From Saprospiraceae bacterium (GTDB taxonomy: Bacteria > Bacteroidota > Bacteroidia > Chitinophagales > Saprospiraceae), in the NCBI GenBank assembly GCA_020630775.1, contig JAHDIN010000007.1, positions 1-64,000 on the forward strand: DNA of 64,000 bases. The letters are read 5' to 3'. The notes under the pieces are model-generated. The model was given only the letters and a program-made list of their open reading frames with translations. It ran no database searches and was not told the origin of the DNA. This document shows positions 1-8,491 of the stretch, in pieces; position 1 is the stretch's first letter, and each line of letters starts with the position of its first letter. A program made the position numbers and the translations under genes.

Positions 1-330
1 ATGATGATTATTGTAATATCTTAATTTTGATTCTATTACAATACTAAAGGAAACCATCTATAAGTTGAAGCTGAAGTTGAAGGCTAAGTTTAATGTAAAG
101 CTAATAAATCAGCAATATCAAGTTTAAATATCTTGTCCAATTCAAAATAGACCTATATCCCGTTAAAACCTATAATCCAATAAACCTCGACACCTTGGAA
201 CCTTTAGACCTTTACACCTCTAAGCCTTTGACCTTTGAAACCTCGACGCCTTGAAACCTCGACGCCCTGAAACCTTGAAACCTCGACACCTCGAATTAAA
301 GAATTTACTAGCTTTGACGAAAAATAAACT
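1..330. other. Non-coding leader with degenerate direct repeats
   Basis: No gene is visible here. A 9-bp perfect inverted repeat (ATTGTAATA at 10-18 against TATTACAAT at 34-42) could be the end of an upstream transcript. From about 180 to 296 the sequence is a run of degenerate direct repeats of the type AAACCTCGACGCCTTG, all related but not identical. The same kind of sequence recurs near 23140-23200 and, in reverse complement, near 54600-54660. A likely -7 promoter box follows at 309-316. Confidence 0.6.
309..316 (+). promoter_or_regulatory. Candidate Bacteroidota -7 promoter box (TAGCTTTG)
   Basis: TAGCTTTG fits the TAnnTTTG consensus of Bacteroidota housekeeping promoters and lies 14 bases before the GTG start of the phosphoglucosamine mutase gene. 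No clear TTTG box is present at the -33 position, so this is a sequence match only. Confidence 0.35.
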
Positions 331-1710
331 GTGGCGATAAAGAAATCAATTTCAGGTATGAGAGGCACTATTGGTGGCGCTGTTGGAGAGAATTTAACAC
401 CAATAGATATTGTAGAAATGACAGCTGCTTATGCTGCATGGATTTTGAATCAAAATGTACCTAAAAAAGTAGTTGTAGGAAGAGATGGTAGAATATCGGG
501 CGCTATGGTATCAAACTTGGCGTCGCAAACGCTAATCAGTATGGGACTTGATGTCATTGATTACGGTTTATCTACGACACCAACTATCGAAATGGCCGTT
601 AAATTCGAAAATGCAGGAGGAGGCATCATATTTACAGCCAGCCATAATCCGAGAGAATGGAATGCCTTGAAATTACTCAATGAAAAGGGAGAATTTCTTT
701 CACAAAAAGATGGTGATTGGATACTTGACAAAGCCTCAAAAAGGGATTTCAATTTTGCTACAATCGATAATGTAGGATCATTAGAACAATCTGACAAAGG
801 ATTTGACGAACATATACAAGCCATTATCGATCTACCTTATATTAATCTTGAAAAGATACGATCAAAAGGATTTAAGGTTGTTGTGGATTGTATCAATTCA
901 ACAGGCGCTTTAGCACTACCACCACTGTTTGAAAAACTAGCTTGTTCGTATACATTGCTTAATGCAGAAGTGACTGGAGAATTTGCACATAATCCTGAGC
1001 CAGTTCCAGCTCACTTAACCGACTTGAGTCAAAAAATTAAAGATGTTGGTGCTGACGTTGGGATTGCCGTTGACCCTGATGTTGATCGCTTGGTACTTGT
1101 CTGTGAAGATGGCAGTATGTTTAGTGAAGAATATACCATAGTCGCCGCTAGCGACTTTTTATTATCTCATAAAAAGGGACCTACCGTATCCAATCTTTCT
1201 TCTTCGAGAGCTTTATCAGATATTTCAAAGATGCATAATCAACCTTATTATGCGGCAGCTGTTGGTGAAGTAAATGTAGTCGAGAAGATGAAAGCAGTGA
1301 ATGCTGTGATTGGTGGCGAAGGTAATGGTGGCGTTATACTGCCAGATTTACATTATGGAAGAGATGCACTGGTTGGCATAGCTATGATTCTAAACCACCT
1401 CGCCGATAAAAATTTAACTCTGAGTCAATTAAAGGCTAGTTATCCTGAATATGTTATCATAAAACAAAAACTAGAAATAGGCAAAGAAATAAAGGTATCT
1501 GACATATTAAATCAAGTTAAAAATCAATACCTTTCAGAGCGTTTAGACGAAACAGATGGTCTTAAAATTGATTTTGAGAATGGCTGGGTACATTTAAGAG
1601 AATCGAATACAGAACCAATCATCAGAATTATAGCGGAAGCAAAGACTTCTGAAGAAGCTGAACACTTAATCAAACCAATACTAAAGCAAATTGATGAAAA
1701 CTTTTCTTGA
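331..1710 (+). CDS. glmM: Phosphoglucosamine mutase (GlmM-like phosphohexomutase)
   Basis: This 459-residue alpha-D-phosphohexomutase probably interconverts glucosamine-6-phosphate and glucosamine-1-phosphate for peptidoglycan and LPS precursors. Visible family marks are the catalytic phosphoserine loop TASHNP (Ser104), the metal loop DPDVDR (Asp248, Asp250, Asp252), the sugar-binding loop GGEGNGG near residue 329, and the C-terminal phosphate-binding RESNTEP motif near residue 430. The length is slightly above the usual 445. The start is GTG; the reading frame fits the conserved SGMRGTIGG N-terminus. Phosphomannomutase/phosphoglucomutase specificity cannot be excluded from sequence alone. 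The 3' end overlaps the next gene by 20 bases, suggesting co-transcription with the PLP enzymes. Confidence 0.88.
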   Translation: MAIKKSISGMRGTIGGAVGENLTPIDIVEMTAAYAAWILNQNVPKKVVVGRDGRISGAMVSNLASQTLISMGLDVIDYGLSTTPTIEMAVKFENAGGGIIFTASHNPREWNALKLLNEKGEFLSQKDGDWILDKASKRDFNFATIDNVGSLEQSDKGFDEHIQAIIDLPYINLEKIRSKGFKVVVDCINSTGALALPPLFEKLACSYTLLNAEVTGEFAHNPEPVPAHLTDLSQKIKDVGADVGIAVDPDVDRLVLVCEDGSMFSEEYTIVAASDFLLSHKKGPTVSNLSSSRALSDISKMHNQPYYAAAVGEVNVVEKMKAVNAVIGGEGNGGVILPDLHYGRDALVGIAMILNHLADKNLTLSQLKASYPEYVIIKQKLEIGKEIKVSDILNQVKNQYLSERLDETDGLKIDFENGWVHLRESNTEPIIRIIAEAKTSEEAEHLIKPILKQIDENFS

Positions 1711-3205
1711 AAAACTAAAGCCCAATAAAACCAGTGATTTAGAAACACATTTTCAATCATTTAGGGAAAAAGTAATTGGGCATGATCTTCAAATAGATAC
1801 GCCATATGGCAAGAAGCCATTGATATATGCAGATTGGATTGCAAGTGGCAGACTGTATCAGCCCATTGAAGATTTTATACAAGAAAAGATTGCGCCTTAC
1901 GTAGGCAATACACACACCAATACAACAACCACAGGATGTGCGATGACACTGGCTTACAAGAAAGCTCGTGATATCATCAAAGATCATGTTAACGCAAAGC
2001 CAGAAGATGTACTTATCTCTTCTAATTCTGGAATGACGGGTGTAGTAAACAAATTTCAAAGAATACTTGGACTAAGAGTCCATGAAAGTTATAAATCTCA
2101 ATTAAGTATTGAAGACAGACCTCTAGTAATCGTTTCGCATATGGAACACCATTCTAATCAAACATCCTGGTTAGAGACAATTTCTGATGTCGTGGTCGCA
2201 GATCCATGTCCACAAGGCTTGATTTGCATGGACACGATTAAAGGCATTCTTGAAGAACATAAAAATCGCAAAACGAAAATTGCAGCCATTACTTCATGCT
2301 CCAATGTAACTGGGATATTTACACCGTATCATGAGGTCGCTAAACTGATGCACCAATATGGTGGCTTGTGCTTTGTAGATTTCGCGTGCTCCGCTCCTTA
2401 TATTGATATTGACATGCACCCAAGTAACGATCCAGAAGCATATCTTGATGCTATCTATTTTTCACCTCATAAATTTTTAGGAGGGCCAGGTGCCACAGGT
2501 ATTCTGATTTTTAAAAAGGAATTGTATAACAATAAAATTCCTGATAATCCTGGTGGCGGAACGGTAGATTGGACGAATCCATGGGGCGAACATAAGTATC
2601 ATGATGAAATAGAAGCTAGAGAAGATGGCGGAACACCCGCATTCTTACAGACGATAAAAGTGAGTTTATCCATGAAGTTAAAAGACCAAATGGATGTCAC
2701 CAAAATGCAAAAAAGAGAAGCTGAATTAATCGATATTGTTTGGGACCAATTAAATGCCATTCCTAATCTTCACGTATTAGCAGACAATGTAAAGGAACGT
2801 GTTGGCGCCATCTCATTCTACATAGAGAATTTGCACTATAATCTCGCAGTTAAAATACTTAATGATCGTTTCGGAATTCAAGTAAGAGGTGGTTGCTCTT
2901 GTGCTGGCACCTACGGTCATTACCTATTACACGTTTCAAAACCTCATTCAAGATCCATTACAGATAAAATCAACTGTGGAGATTTAACGACGAAACCTGG
3001 ATGGGTAAGGTTATCACTACACCCTATTATGTCTGATAAAGAAGTAAAATTCATAGCCGACTCGATACAAGCACTTGCTGAAAATCATATTCTATGGGCC
3101 AGTGATTATACTTACGATTCCAAGATCAATGAGTTTGTTCATAAAGAAAAAGGCATTATGGAGCATGATCTTGTTGACTCTTGGTTTAATGCTGAATTGA
3201 AATAG
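1691..3205 (+). CDS. Class V aminotransferase-fold PLP enzyme (SufS/Csd-like)
   Basis: This 504-residue protein has the class V aminotransferase fold. The PLP-binding lysine is Lys261 in FSPHKFLGGPG, preceded by the family EHHSN segment and a DFACSAPY cofactor-binding Asp. Near the C-terminus the motif RGGCSCAGTYGHYLL holds Cys402 and Cys404, where cysteine desulfurases place their catalytic cysteine, but the loop differs from the standard SufS RxGHHCA motif. The true substrate is therefore uncertain: cysteine desulfurase, or another class V lyase or epimerase. It starts inside the end of glmM (20-base overlap) and its stop codon directly abuts the ATG of the next class V enzyme. Confidence 0.8.
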   Translation: MMKTFLEKLKPNKTSDLETHFQSFREKVIGHDLQIDTPYGKKPLIYADWIASGRLYQPIEDFIQEKIAPYVGNTHTNTTTTGCAMTLAYKKARDIIKDHVNAKPEDVLISSNSGMTGVVNKFQRILGLRVHESYKSQLSIEDRPLVIVSHMEHHSNQTSWLETISDVVVADPCPQGLICMDTIKGILEEHKNRKTKIAAITSCSNVTGIFTPYHEVAKLMHQYGGLCFVDFACSAPYIDIDMHPSNDPEAYLDAIYFSPHKFLGGPGATGILIFKKELYNNKIPDNPGGGTVDWTNPWGEHKYHDEIEAREDGGTPAFLQTIKVSLSMKLKDQMDVTKMQKREAELIDIVWDQLNAIPNLHVLADNVKERVGAISFYIENLHYNLAVKILNDRFGIQVRGGCSCAGTYGHYLLHVSKPHSRSITDKINCGDLTTKPGWVRLSLHPIMSDKEVKFIADSIQALAENHILWASDYTYDSKINEFVHKEKGIMEHDLVDSWFNAELK

Positions 3206-4345
3206 ATGAACATTTATTTCGACAATGCCTCAACAACACCATTATTAGATGAGGTAAAGGAAAAAATGAAATCGGTGATTGACGAGGTGTACGGCAACCC
3301 TTCATCTATACATCGCCAAGGAAGACAAGCTAAAATTATAGTCGAAAACGCCAGAAAGATTGTTGCTGAATGCATTGGGGCGTCTACCGGAGAAATCTTC
3401 TTTACTTCTGGTGCCACAGAAGCCAACAATATGGCTCTATTATGTTCAATCAGAGACTTAGGTGTGAAACATGTCATCTCCGCAACGACAGAACATCATT
3501 GCATTACACATACTTTAGATTACATAAAAAGCAATAGCCTCGCCAAAGTTACATTGCTACCAGTAGACACTTCTGGACATATAGATTATAATCAACTAAG
3601 TGCCATCTTAGAGCAGTCTAGAGAAAAGTGTTTAATCTCGCTTATGCACGTCAACAATGAGATAGGCACGATGCATGACGTCAATAGAATTGCTGAAATA
3701 GCACAAGAAAATCAAGCACTTTTTAATTTAGACAGTTCGCAGTCTATGGGCAAGTACCCTATAGATGTTAATGATACAAATATCTCATTCTTATGTGGCT
3801 CAGCACATAAATTCCATGGTCCCAAAGGTGTAGGATTCATTTACATAAAGAATGAAAATATGATTCAAACTTTAATGCATGGTGGCGATCAAGAAAGAGG
3901 TTTGAGATCTGGTACAGAAAATATATATGGTATTGCAGGAATGGCTGAAGCTTTGCAAATAAGCGTAAGAGATCAAGAAGAAAATCGTCAACATATAAAA
4001 GGACTTAAGGACAAATTTTTGCAATTAGTACAGTCAGAATTAGAAGACATCAAAATCAACGGTTCCGATACTCACGGTGCTTACAACATCATTAGCCTTT
4101 CTTTTCCTAAAACCGAAAAATCCGATCTATTGATGATGAATCTAGATATAGCAGGCATATGTGCATCTGCCGGCAGTGCTTGTTCTTCAGGTGTAGAAAA
4201 TGCATCTCATGTTTTAGAGGCCATTGGACATGATCCTGAAAGAAAGGCCGTAAGATTTTCATTTTCTAAGTTTAATACACTTGAAGAAATAGAGCAAACA
4301 ATAGAAAGCCTTAAAAAGATCACACCCGCTAAATCCATTGCATAA
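3206..4345 (+). CDS. NifS/IscS-type cysteine desulfurase
   Basis: This 379-residue protein begins with the typical MNIYFDNASTTP motif. It has the ATTEHH histidine segment, the PLP lysine Lys202 in GSAHKFHGPKG, and the catalytic Cys326 in AGSACSSG with the long mobile loop of NifS/IscS. It should take sulfur from L-cysteine as a persulfide for Fe-S cluster assembly or tRNA thiolation. It starts on the base after the stop of the previous class V enzyme and overlaps the ribD start by 8 bases, so the four genes probably form one transcript. No scaffold gene (iscU/sufU) lies nearby. Confidence 0.9.
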   Translation: MNIYFDNASTTPLLDEVKEKMKSVIDEVYGNPSSIHRQGRQAKIIVENARKIVAECIGASTGEIFFTSGATEANNMALLCSIRDLGVKHVISATTEHHCITHTLDYIKSNSLAKVTLLPVDTSGHIDYNQLSAILEQSREKCLISLMHVNNEIGTMHDVNRIAEIAQENQALFNLDSSQSMGKYPIDVNDTNISFLCGSAHKFHGPKGVGFIYIKNENMIQTLMHGGDQERGLRSGTENIYGIAGMAEALQISVRDQEENRQHIKGLKDKFLQLVQSELEDIKINGSDTHGAYNIISLSFPKTEKSDLLMMNLDIAGICASAGSACSSGVENASHVLEAIGHDPERKAVRFSFSKFNTLEEIEQTIESLKKITPAKSIA

Positions 4346-5381
4346 CAACGACACGCATACAAAATTCATGAAGCGTTGTATTGACCTAGCAAAAAGGTCA
4401 AAGCAAGCGGTCAAAACAAATCCTAATGTAGGCGCGGTATTGGTTTACGATGGAAGAGTAATTGGTGAAGGTAGATATACATCCTTTGGGGGTCCACATG
4501 CAGAGATTAATGCTATAAATAGTGTCAGACTTGATGATAAAGAACATATACAATCATCAACACTTTATGTTTCACTAGAGCCATGCTGTATTCATTCAAA
4601 AACACCTCCTTGTTTGGATCGCGTATTAGAAGAAAAAATACCTCATGTAGTTATAGGCTGCACCGATCCCAACCCATCCATTGCAGGACGTTCAATAAGT
4701 GCTTTAAAGCAATCGGGTGTAGATGTTACTTTAGGTATCTTAGAAAAGGAATGCAAACAGCTAATTGCTCCTTTTACTAAGCAATTGAGCCAAATGCCCT
4801 ACGTAATACTTAAGTGGGCACAATCTTCAGATGCCTACATAGGTAAGAAAGGGCAACAAGTATGGATCAGCAATGACTTATCAAAGCAATTGGTACATCA
4901 ATGGCGCACTGAGATTGATGGTCTGTTAGTTGGTTTCAATACTGCACAAATTGATAATCCCCAGCTCAATGTACGATTGGCTGAGGGACCTGATCCTGTA
5001 AGATTAGTTATAGACCCTGAATTAGAAACAGATAGAGGATTACATCTTTGGGATGATAAACAAGGAACGATCTTCATCACTCAGAAGACACACCTTGAGG
5101 AGATGAAGCATACTAAACTCCTTAGCATAAAAGCCTCTCAATGGAATTGGAGATTCATTTTAGAGTCACTCTTTGAGGTAGGTATTTATCGGCTCATGAT
5201 AGAAGGTGGATCCAAGACGCTCAAAGGTATAATTAATGAAAACCTATGGGATGAGGCTAGAATAATCACATCTAATCAACCCATAAATGGTGGTATAAGA
5301 GCGCCATTCTTGACTGGTCAATTAGTAGATCAATTTTGGCTTAAAAACGATAGAATTGATGTCGTCATTCCAAATAAATAA
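4338..5381 (+). CDS. ribD: Bifunctional riboflavin deaminase/reductase RibD
   Basis: The N-terminal half is a cytidine-deaminase-fold domain with zinc ligands in HAE (His54, Glu56) and PCCIHSKTPPC (Cys83, Cys92). The C-terminal half (about 155-347) is the RibD reductase domain with LKWAQSSDAYIG and the IEGGSKTL motif. It catalyses deamination and reduction of the pyrimidine intermediate of riboflavin synthesis. The open frame begins with TTG at 4338, inside the previous gene. An in-frame ATG at 4368 (MKRCIDLAKR) is an equally good start and agrees better with the usual RibD N-terminus. No other rib gene is in the window. Confidence 0.92.
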   Translation: MHNNDTHTKFMKRCIDLAKRSKQAVKTNPNVGAVLVYDGRVIGEGRYTSFGGPHAEINAINSVRLDDKEHIQSSTLYVSLEPCCIHSKTPPCLDRVLEEKIPHVVIGCTDPNPSIAGRSISALKQSGVDVTLGILEKECKQLIAPFTKQLSQMPYVILKWAQSSDAYIGKKGQQVWISNDLSKQLVHQWRTEIDGLLVGFNTAQIDNPQLNVRLAEGPDPVRLVIDPELETDRGLHLWDDKQGTIFITQKTHLEEMKHTKLLSIKASQWNWRFILESLFEVGIYRLMIEGGSKTLKGIINENLWDEARIITSNQPINGGIRAPFLTGQLVDQFWLKNDRIDVVIPNK

Positions 5382-5508
5382 AGGATTTTCCTAAAATCAT
5401 GGAGTAAGTGTTAATGTTGTTTTAATTAATAGTTTAATGGCCACTTTCGATTTGGATTATTGGTTACATTATTGTCTTTTTGAATGTAAATAATCTTACA
5501 CAGGGGTA

Positions 5509-6087
5509 ATGTTCAGATTAATAAATTTCTTAACACTTTTTCTAGGTCTCTCAATTGGCTTAAATAGCCAGAAAACCATTCAATGGATGTCATGGGAGGA
5601 AGCTCTTGAAAAACATAAAGAAGAAGAACGAAAGATCTTTGTGGACATTTATACTGATTGGTGCACTTGGTGCAAGAAAATGGAAAAATCCACACTTTCC
5701 AACCAAAAGATTGTAGATTACATTAACGCCAATTACTACGCTGTAAAGTTCAATGCAGAAACCAAAGAAGATATCATCTTCGACAACAAAATCTATAAAC
5801 GTATCAAAAGTTTCGGCCGGAAAGCCACTCACGAATTAGCTATCGAAATTATGAATGGTGATATTGGTTATCCTACTGTAGCCTTTATCGATGAAGACTT
5901 AGATGTTCTCCAACCTATTCAAGGTTTCATAGATACCCAAACCTTTGAAATGATTATGATCTACTTTGGAGACAATCATTATCAAGACATCAGATGGAAA
6001 AAATACGTTGCAGACTTTAGAAGCAAATACAGTCAAACCATCAGACCAAAAGATATCCAACCTAAGGTACAGACGGCTAGGAATTAG
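5509..6087 (+). CDS. Secreted thioredoxin-like protein (CxxC)
   Basis: This 192-residue protein has an N-terminal hydrophobic signal segment (about 1-20) followed by a thioredoxin_7/DUF255-type domain. The redox motif is DWCTWCKKM with Cys52 and Cys55, and the cis-proline region is GYPTVAFID. A KXMEKSTLSN segment follows the CxxC as in periplasmic thiol-disulfide proteins of Bacteroidota. It probably acts in the periplasm. The C-terminal 30 residues run into sequence that touches a repeat island, and the last residues may be variable. It stands 127 bases after ribD and is probably transcribed separately. Confidence 0.78.
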   Translation: MFRLINFLTLFLGLSIGLNSQKTIQWMSWEEALEKHKEEERKIFVDIYTDWCTWCKKMEKSTLSNQKIVDYINANYYAVKFNAETKEDIIFDNKIYKRIKSFGRKATHELAIEIMNGDIGYPTVAFIDEDLDVLQPIQGFIDTQTFEMIMIYFGDNHYQDIRWKKYVADFRSKYSQTIRPKDIQPKVQTARN

Positions 6088-6100
6088 GAGGGTTTCTCCG

Positions 6101-6143
6101 CGACGTAAAGTCGCAGGTTCCGACTTAGACTTCGGACGGTTTC
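6101..6143. repeat. Hairpin-forming dispersed motif, copy 1
   Basis: Two small hairpins (CGAC/GTCG, then TCCGA/TCGGA) lie just after the thioredoxin-like gene. The core GTCGCAGGTTCCGACT followed by TCGGACGGTTT recurs as GTCGCAGATTCCGACT and GTCGGATAGTTT at 61189-61223. The match is by eye. Confidence 0.5.
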
Positions 6144-6201
6144 TTCAAGCAAATAGCTTATTCCTAAAGCCACAAGTCATGAACAAAATAAATTCCGTTC
6201 G

Positions 6202-6220
6202 TCGAGGTTTGCAACCTCGA
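6202..6220. repeat. 19-bp palindrome, copy 1
   Basis: The palindrome is TCGAGGTTTGCAACCTCGA, followed by TGCA. It is the first of five copies in the 6.2-6.8 kb island and has the same orientation as copy 2. Confidence 0.7.
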
Positions 6221-6281
6221 TGCAATTTAAATAACTACATTTTTAAACAACGTTATTCAGGCATAGGCAATAACCCGATCG

Positions 6282-6300
6282 TCGAGGTTTGTAACCTCGA
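6282..6300. repeat. 19-bp palindrome, copy 2
   Basis: The palindrome is TCGAGGTTTGTAACCTCGA, again followed by TGCAG and preceded by a CGTTATTCAGGCATAGGC segment that is shared with other copies. Confidence 0.7.
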
Positions 6301-6353
6301 TGCAGTATATAACCACGTTCTTAAAACAACTGTATTCAGGCATCATCAATAAT

Positions 6354-6440
6354 CAACCTGCCATTTTCCCTGAAGACTCATCCTAAGCGTAATGCATCGA
6401 GGTTACAAACCTCGACGAACAGTAATTTTTAAACTTGAAA
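6354..6440. repeat. Composite repeat unit A with inverted 19-bp palindrome
   Basis: The palindrome TCGAGGTTACAAACCTCGA (6397-6415) is the reverse complement of copy 2. It sits in a longer unit that starts with CAACCTGCCATTTTCCCTGA, continues with GACTCATCCTAAGC and ends with GAACAGTA. The unit recurs with few changes at about 6619-6698 and 6754-6840. Confidence 0.65.
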
Positions 6441-6486
6441 TTAGAAACTTGAAATTAGAAACTTGAAATTAGAAACTTGAAATTAG
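6431..6486. repeat. 14-bp tandem repeat, four copies
   Basis: The unit AAACTTGAAATTAG is repeated four times without change (6431-6444, 6445-6458, 6459-6472, 6473-6486) and then decays into AAATTAGAAATTGG. Confidence 0.75.
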
Positions 6487-6551
6487 AAATTAGAAATTGG
6501 TTTGACATCAACTAAGACTACCTTCCAATTTCAAATCTCTAAAAACTAACC

Positions 6552-6571
6552 CCTTCCCTTGTAAGGGAAGG
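6552..6571. repeat. Palindrome CCTTCCCTT-GT-AAGGGAAGG
   Basis: A 9-bp perfect inverted repeat with a two-base centre is followed by GCCGGGATGGGT. It lies between composite units A and B of the repeat island and is unlike either of them. Confidence 0.5.
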
Positions 6572-6618
6572 CCGGGATGGGTCTGGGGAGGTCTAGGGAA
6601 TAGGGTTTAAGGCATAGG

Positions 6619-6698
6619 GCCTGCCGTATTCCCTGAGGACTCATCCTAAGCATAATGCATCGAGGTTACAAACCTCGACGATCAGTATTTTAAATTGT
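6619..6698. repeat. Composite repeat unit B with 19-bp palindrome
   Basis: This is the second copy of the composite unit: CCTGCCGTATTCCCTGAGGA, CATAATGCA, the palindrome at 6660-6678, then GATCAGTATTTT. It differs from unit A at a few positions only. Confidence 0.65.
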
Positions 6699-6753
6699 AC
6701 TTAAATATTATAAACAGATCAAAAGAAACGGTCAACGTTATTTAGGCATAGTC

Positions 6754-6840
6754 AACCTGCCATATTCCCTGAGGACTCATCCTTAGCATAATGCATCGAG
6801 GTTACAAACCTCGACAAACAGTACTTTTTAAACTTGAATT
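6754..6840. repeat. Composite repeat unit C with 19-bp palindrome
   Basis: This is the third copy: CAACCTGCCATATTCCCTGA, CATAATGCA, the palindrome at 6796-6814, then AAACAGTA and a tail AAACTTGAA that matches the 14-bp tandem unit. No gene is visible between 6088 and 6907. Confidence 0.65.
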
Positions 6841-6907
6841 TTGAAACCTGAAATTAGTTTAAAAATCAACCAAAACTAATCTCCAATCTCCAATAACTAA
6901 ACCCTCC

Positions 6908-8482
6908 TCAAAACCATCCAGTCTTTCTCCTACTCCTTCTTCGCGTAGTTGTCTTAACACCGAGCACACCTAATAGCCCTCTCGTTAATTCTCTTGCTGC
7001 TGTTCTGCCTACTTGTCTGACGGCAGTATTCTTAGACAACTTCTCTAACATACTTGGTTCATCATTTTCTGGCGGTGGCAATTCTTGTTGCGAAGCTTTA
7101 TGGGCAGCCTGGACTTCTTCTTGAGCGGCATCTTCAAGTTTTGCGGAAAGCATTTCGTAGGCGCTTTCTCTATCTATGACTTCATTGTACTTTGAAGCAA
7201 TTTGTGATCTTGAAATCAATTCATTTAATTCACCATCGGTAAGTACGCCCATCCTAGATTGAGGCGCTCTTAAGTAACAATGAACTAAAGGGGTTGGAAT
7301 ACCTTTTTCACTGAGTCCAGTAATCAATGCCTCACCGATACCCATGCCTGTAATTAATTCCTCTGTGTTGTAATAATCTGTTGGTGGATAATTTTGAGCA
7401 GCTAATTTTATCGCTTTTCTATCTTTTGCAGTGAAAGCACGTAAAGCATGTTGCACTTTTAATCCTAGCTGCCCCAACACAGCATCAGGAATATCTGCAG
7501 GGTTTTGAGTTATAAAAAAGATACCTACACCTTTAGATCTTATAAGCTTACATATTTGTTCAATTTGATTCAGCAAAGCTTTAGAAGCTTCTTCAAAAAC
7601 CAAATGCGCTTCATCTATAAAAAGTACCAACTTAGGTTTATCGGCGTCGCCTTGCTCTGGGAATGTTGCATAAATCTCAGCTAACATTTGCAGTGTAAAA
7701 GTAGAAAACAACTTCGGCTTATCTTGCATATCAGTCACTCTTAAAATACTCACTTGACCTTTCCCATCTACATTATTCAAAAGATCTTGAGGATCGAAAG
7801 ATCTTTCACCAAAAAAAGCTTCAGCGCCTTGTTGTTCTAACTCTATAATTTTTCTATTGATTGTCCCTACAGAAGCAGAACTTACGGCACCATATTCTGA
7901 TTGCACCTCGTCCTTTCCTTCATTGCTCATGTAATTCAACACCTTTCTGACATCTTTCAAATCAATCAATGGCAATTCCTTATCATCGCAATACTTAAAC
8001 ATCAAGGCCACAATGCCCGACTGCGTATCATTTAATTCTAACATCTTTGAAAACAAAACAGGACCAAATTCTGTCACTGTGGCTCTTAGTCTAGATCCCT
8101 TTCCCGTTTCTGTTAATGTCAAAAACTCTACTGGAGAACCATCAGCTTCGAAAGGAATACCAATCTTGGCATGTCGTTCTTTAATGTGATCATTTTCGAC
8201 ACCCATAGTTGCAATGCCACTTAAATCGCCTTTGATATCCATTAATAAGGAAGGCACACCATTATTAGATAATTGCTCTGCTAATACTTGTAACGTTTTG
8301 GTTTTTCCTGTTCCTGTTGCGCCTGCAATCAAACCATGTCGATTCATTGTTTTTAATGGAATCCTTACCATGGTATTGGCTTGGCATTCTCCTTCCAACA
8401 TGGCTCCTCCCAGGTCAATTGAAGGTCCTTCGAATGTATACCCTTGAGTGATCGAATCTATAAAAGCATCTTTATTTGACAT
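6908..8482 (-). CDS. HerA-like ATPase (DUF853 / YjgR family)
   Basis: This 524-residue P-loop ATPase belongs to the HerA/FtsK-related DUF853 (YjgR) family. Walker A is GATGTGKT (54-61) and Walker B is LVLFIDEAH (Asp290, Glu291). The order and the Arg/Lys-rich C-terminus (KTTTRRRSRRKTGWF) fit the family, which is thought to be a nucleoside-triphosphatase of unknown substrate. The basic tail could touch nucleic acid or lipid. It is downstream of the nuclease gene on the same strand, 9 bases away, so the two are probably co-transcribed. Confidence 0.85.
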   Translation of the reverse strand: MSNKDAFIDSITQGYTFEGPSIDLGGAMLEGECQANTMVRIPLKTMNRHGLIAGATGTGKTKTLQVLAEQLSNNGVPSLLMDIKGDLSGIATMGVENDHIKERHAKIGIPFEADGSPVEFLTLTETGKGSRLRATVTEFGPVLFSKMLELNDTQSGIVALMFKYCDDKELPLIDLKDVRKVLNYMSNEGKDEVQSEYGAVSSASVGTINRKIIELEQQGAEAFFGERSFDPQDLLNNVDGKGQVSILRVTDMQDKPKLFSTFTLQMLAEIYATFPEQGDADKPKLVLFIDEAHLVFEEASKALLNQIEQICKLIRSKGVGIFFITQNPADIPDAVLGQLGLKVQHALRAFTAKDRKAIKLAAQNYPPTDYYNTEELITGMGIGEALITGLSEKGIPTPLVHCYLRAPQSRMGVLTDGELNELISRSQIASKYNEVIDRESAYEMLSAKLEDAAQEEVQAAHKASQQELPPPENDEPSMLEKLSKNTAVRQVGRTAARELTRGLLGVLGVKTTTRRRSRRKTGWF

Positions 8483-8491
8483 ATCTAAAAT

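Noticed and set aside
5966..6352. 128-codon plus-strand frame over the end of the thioredoxin-like gene
   Set aside because: It overlaps a real gene in another frame and then reads repeats.
6202..6814. CRISPR array
   Set aside because: Repeats are palindromic, occur in both orientations with irregular spacing, the spacers are themselves related, and there are no cas genes.
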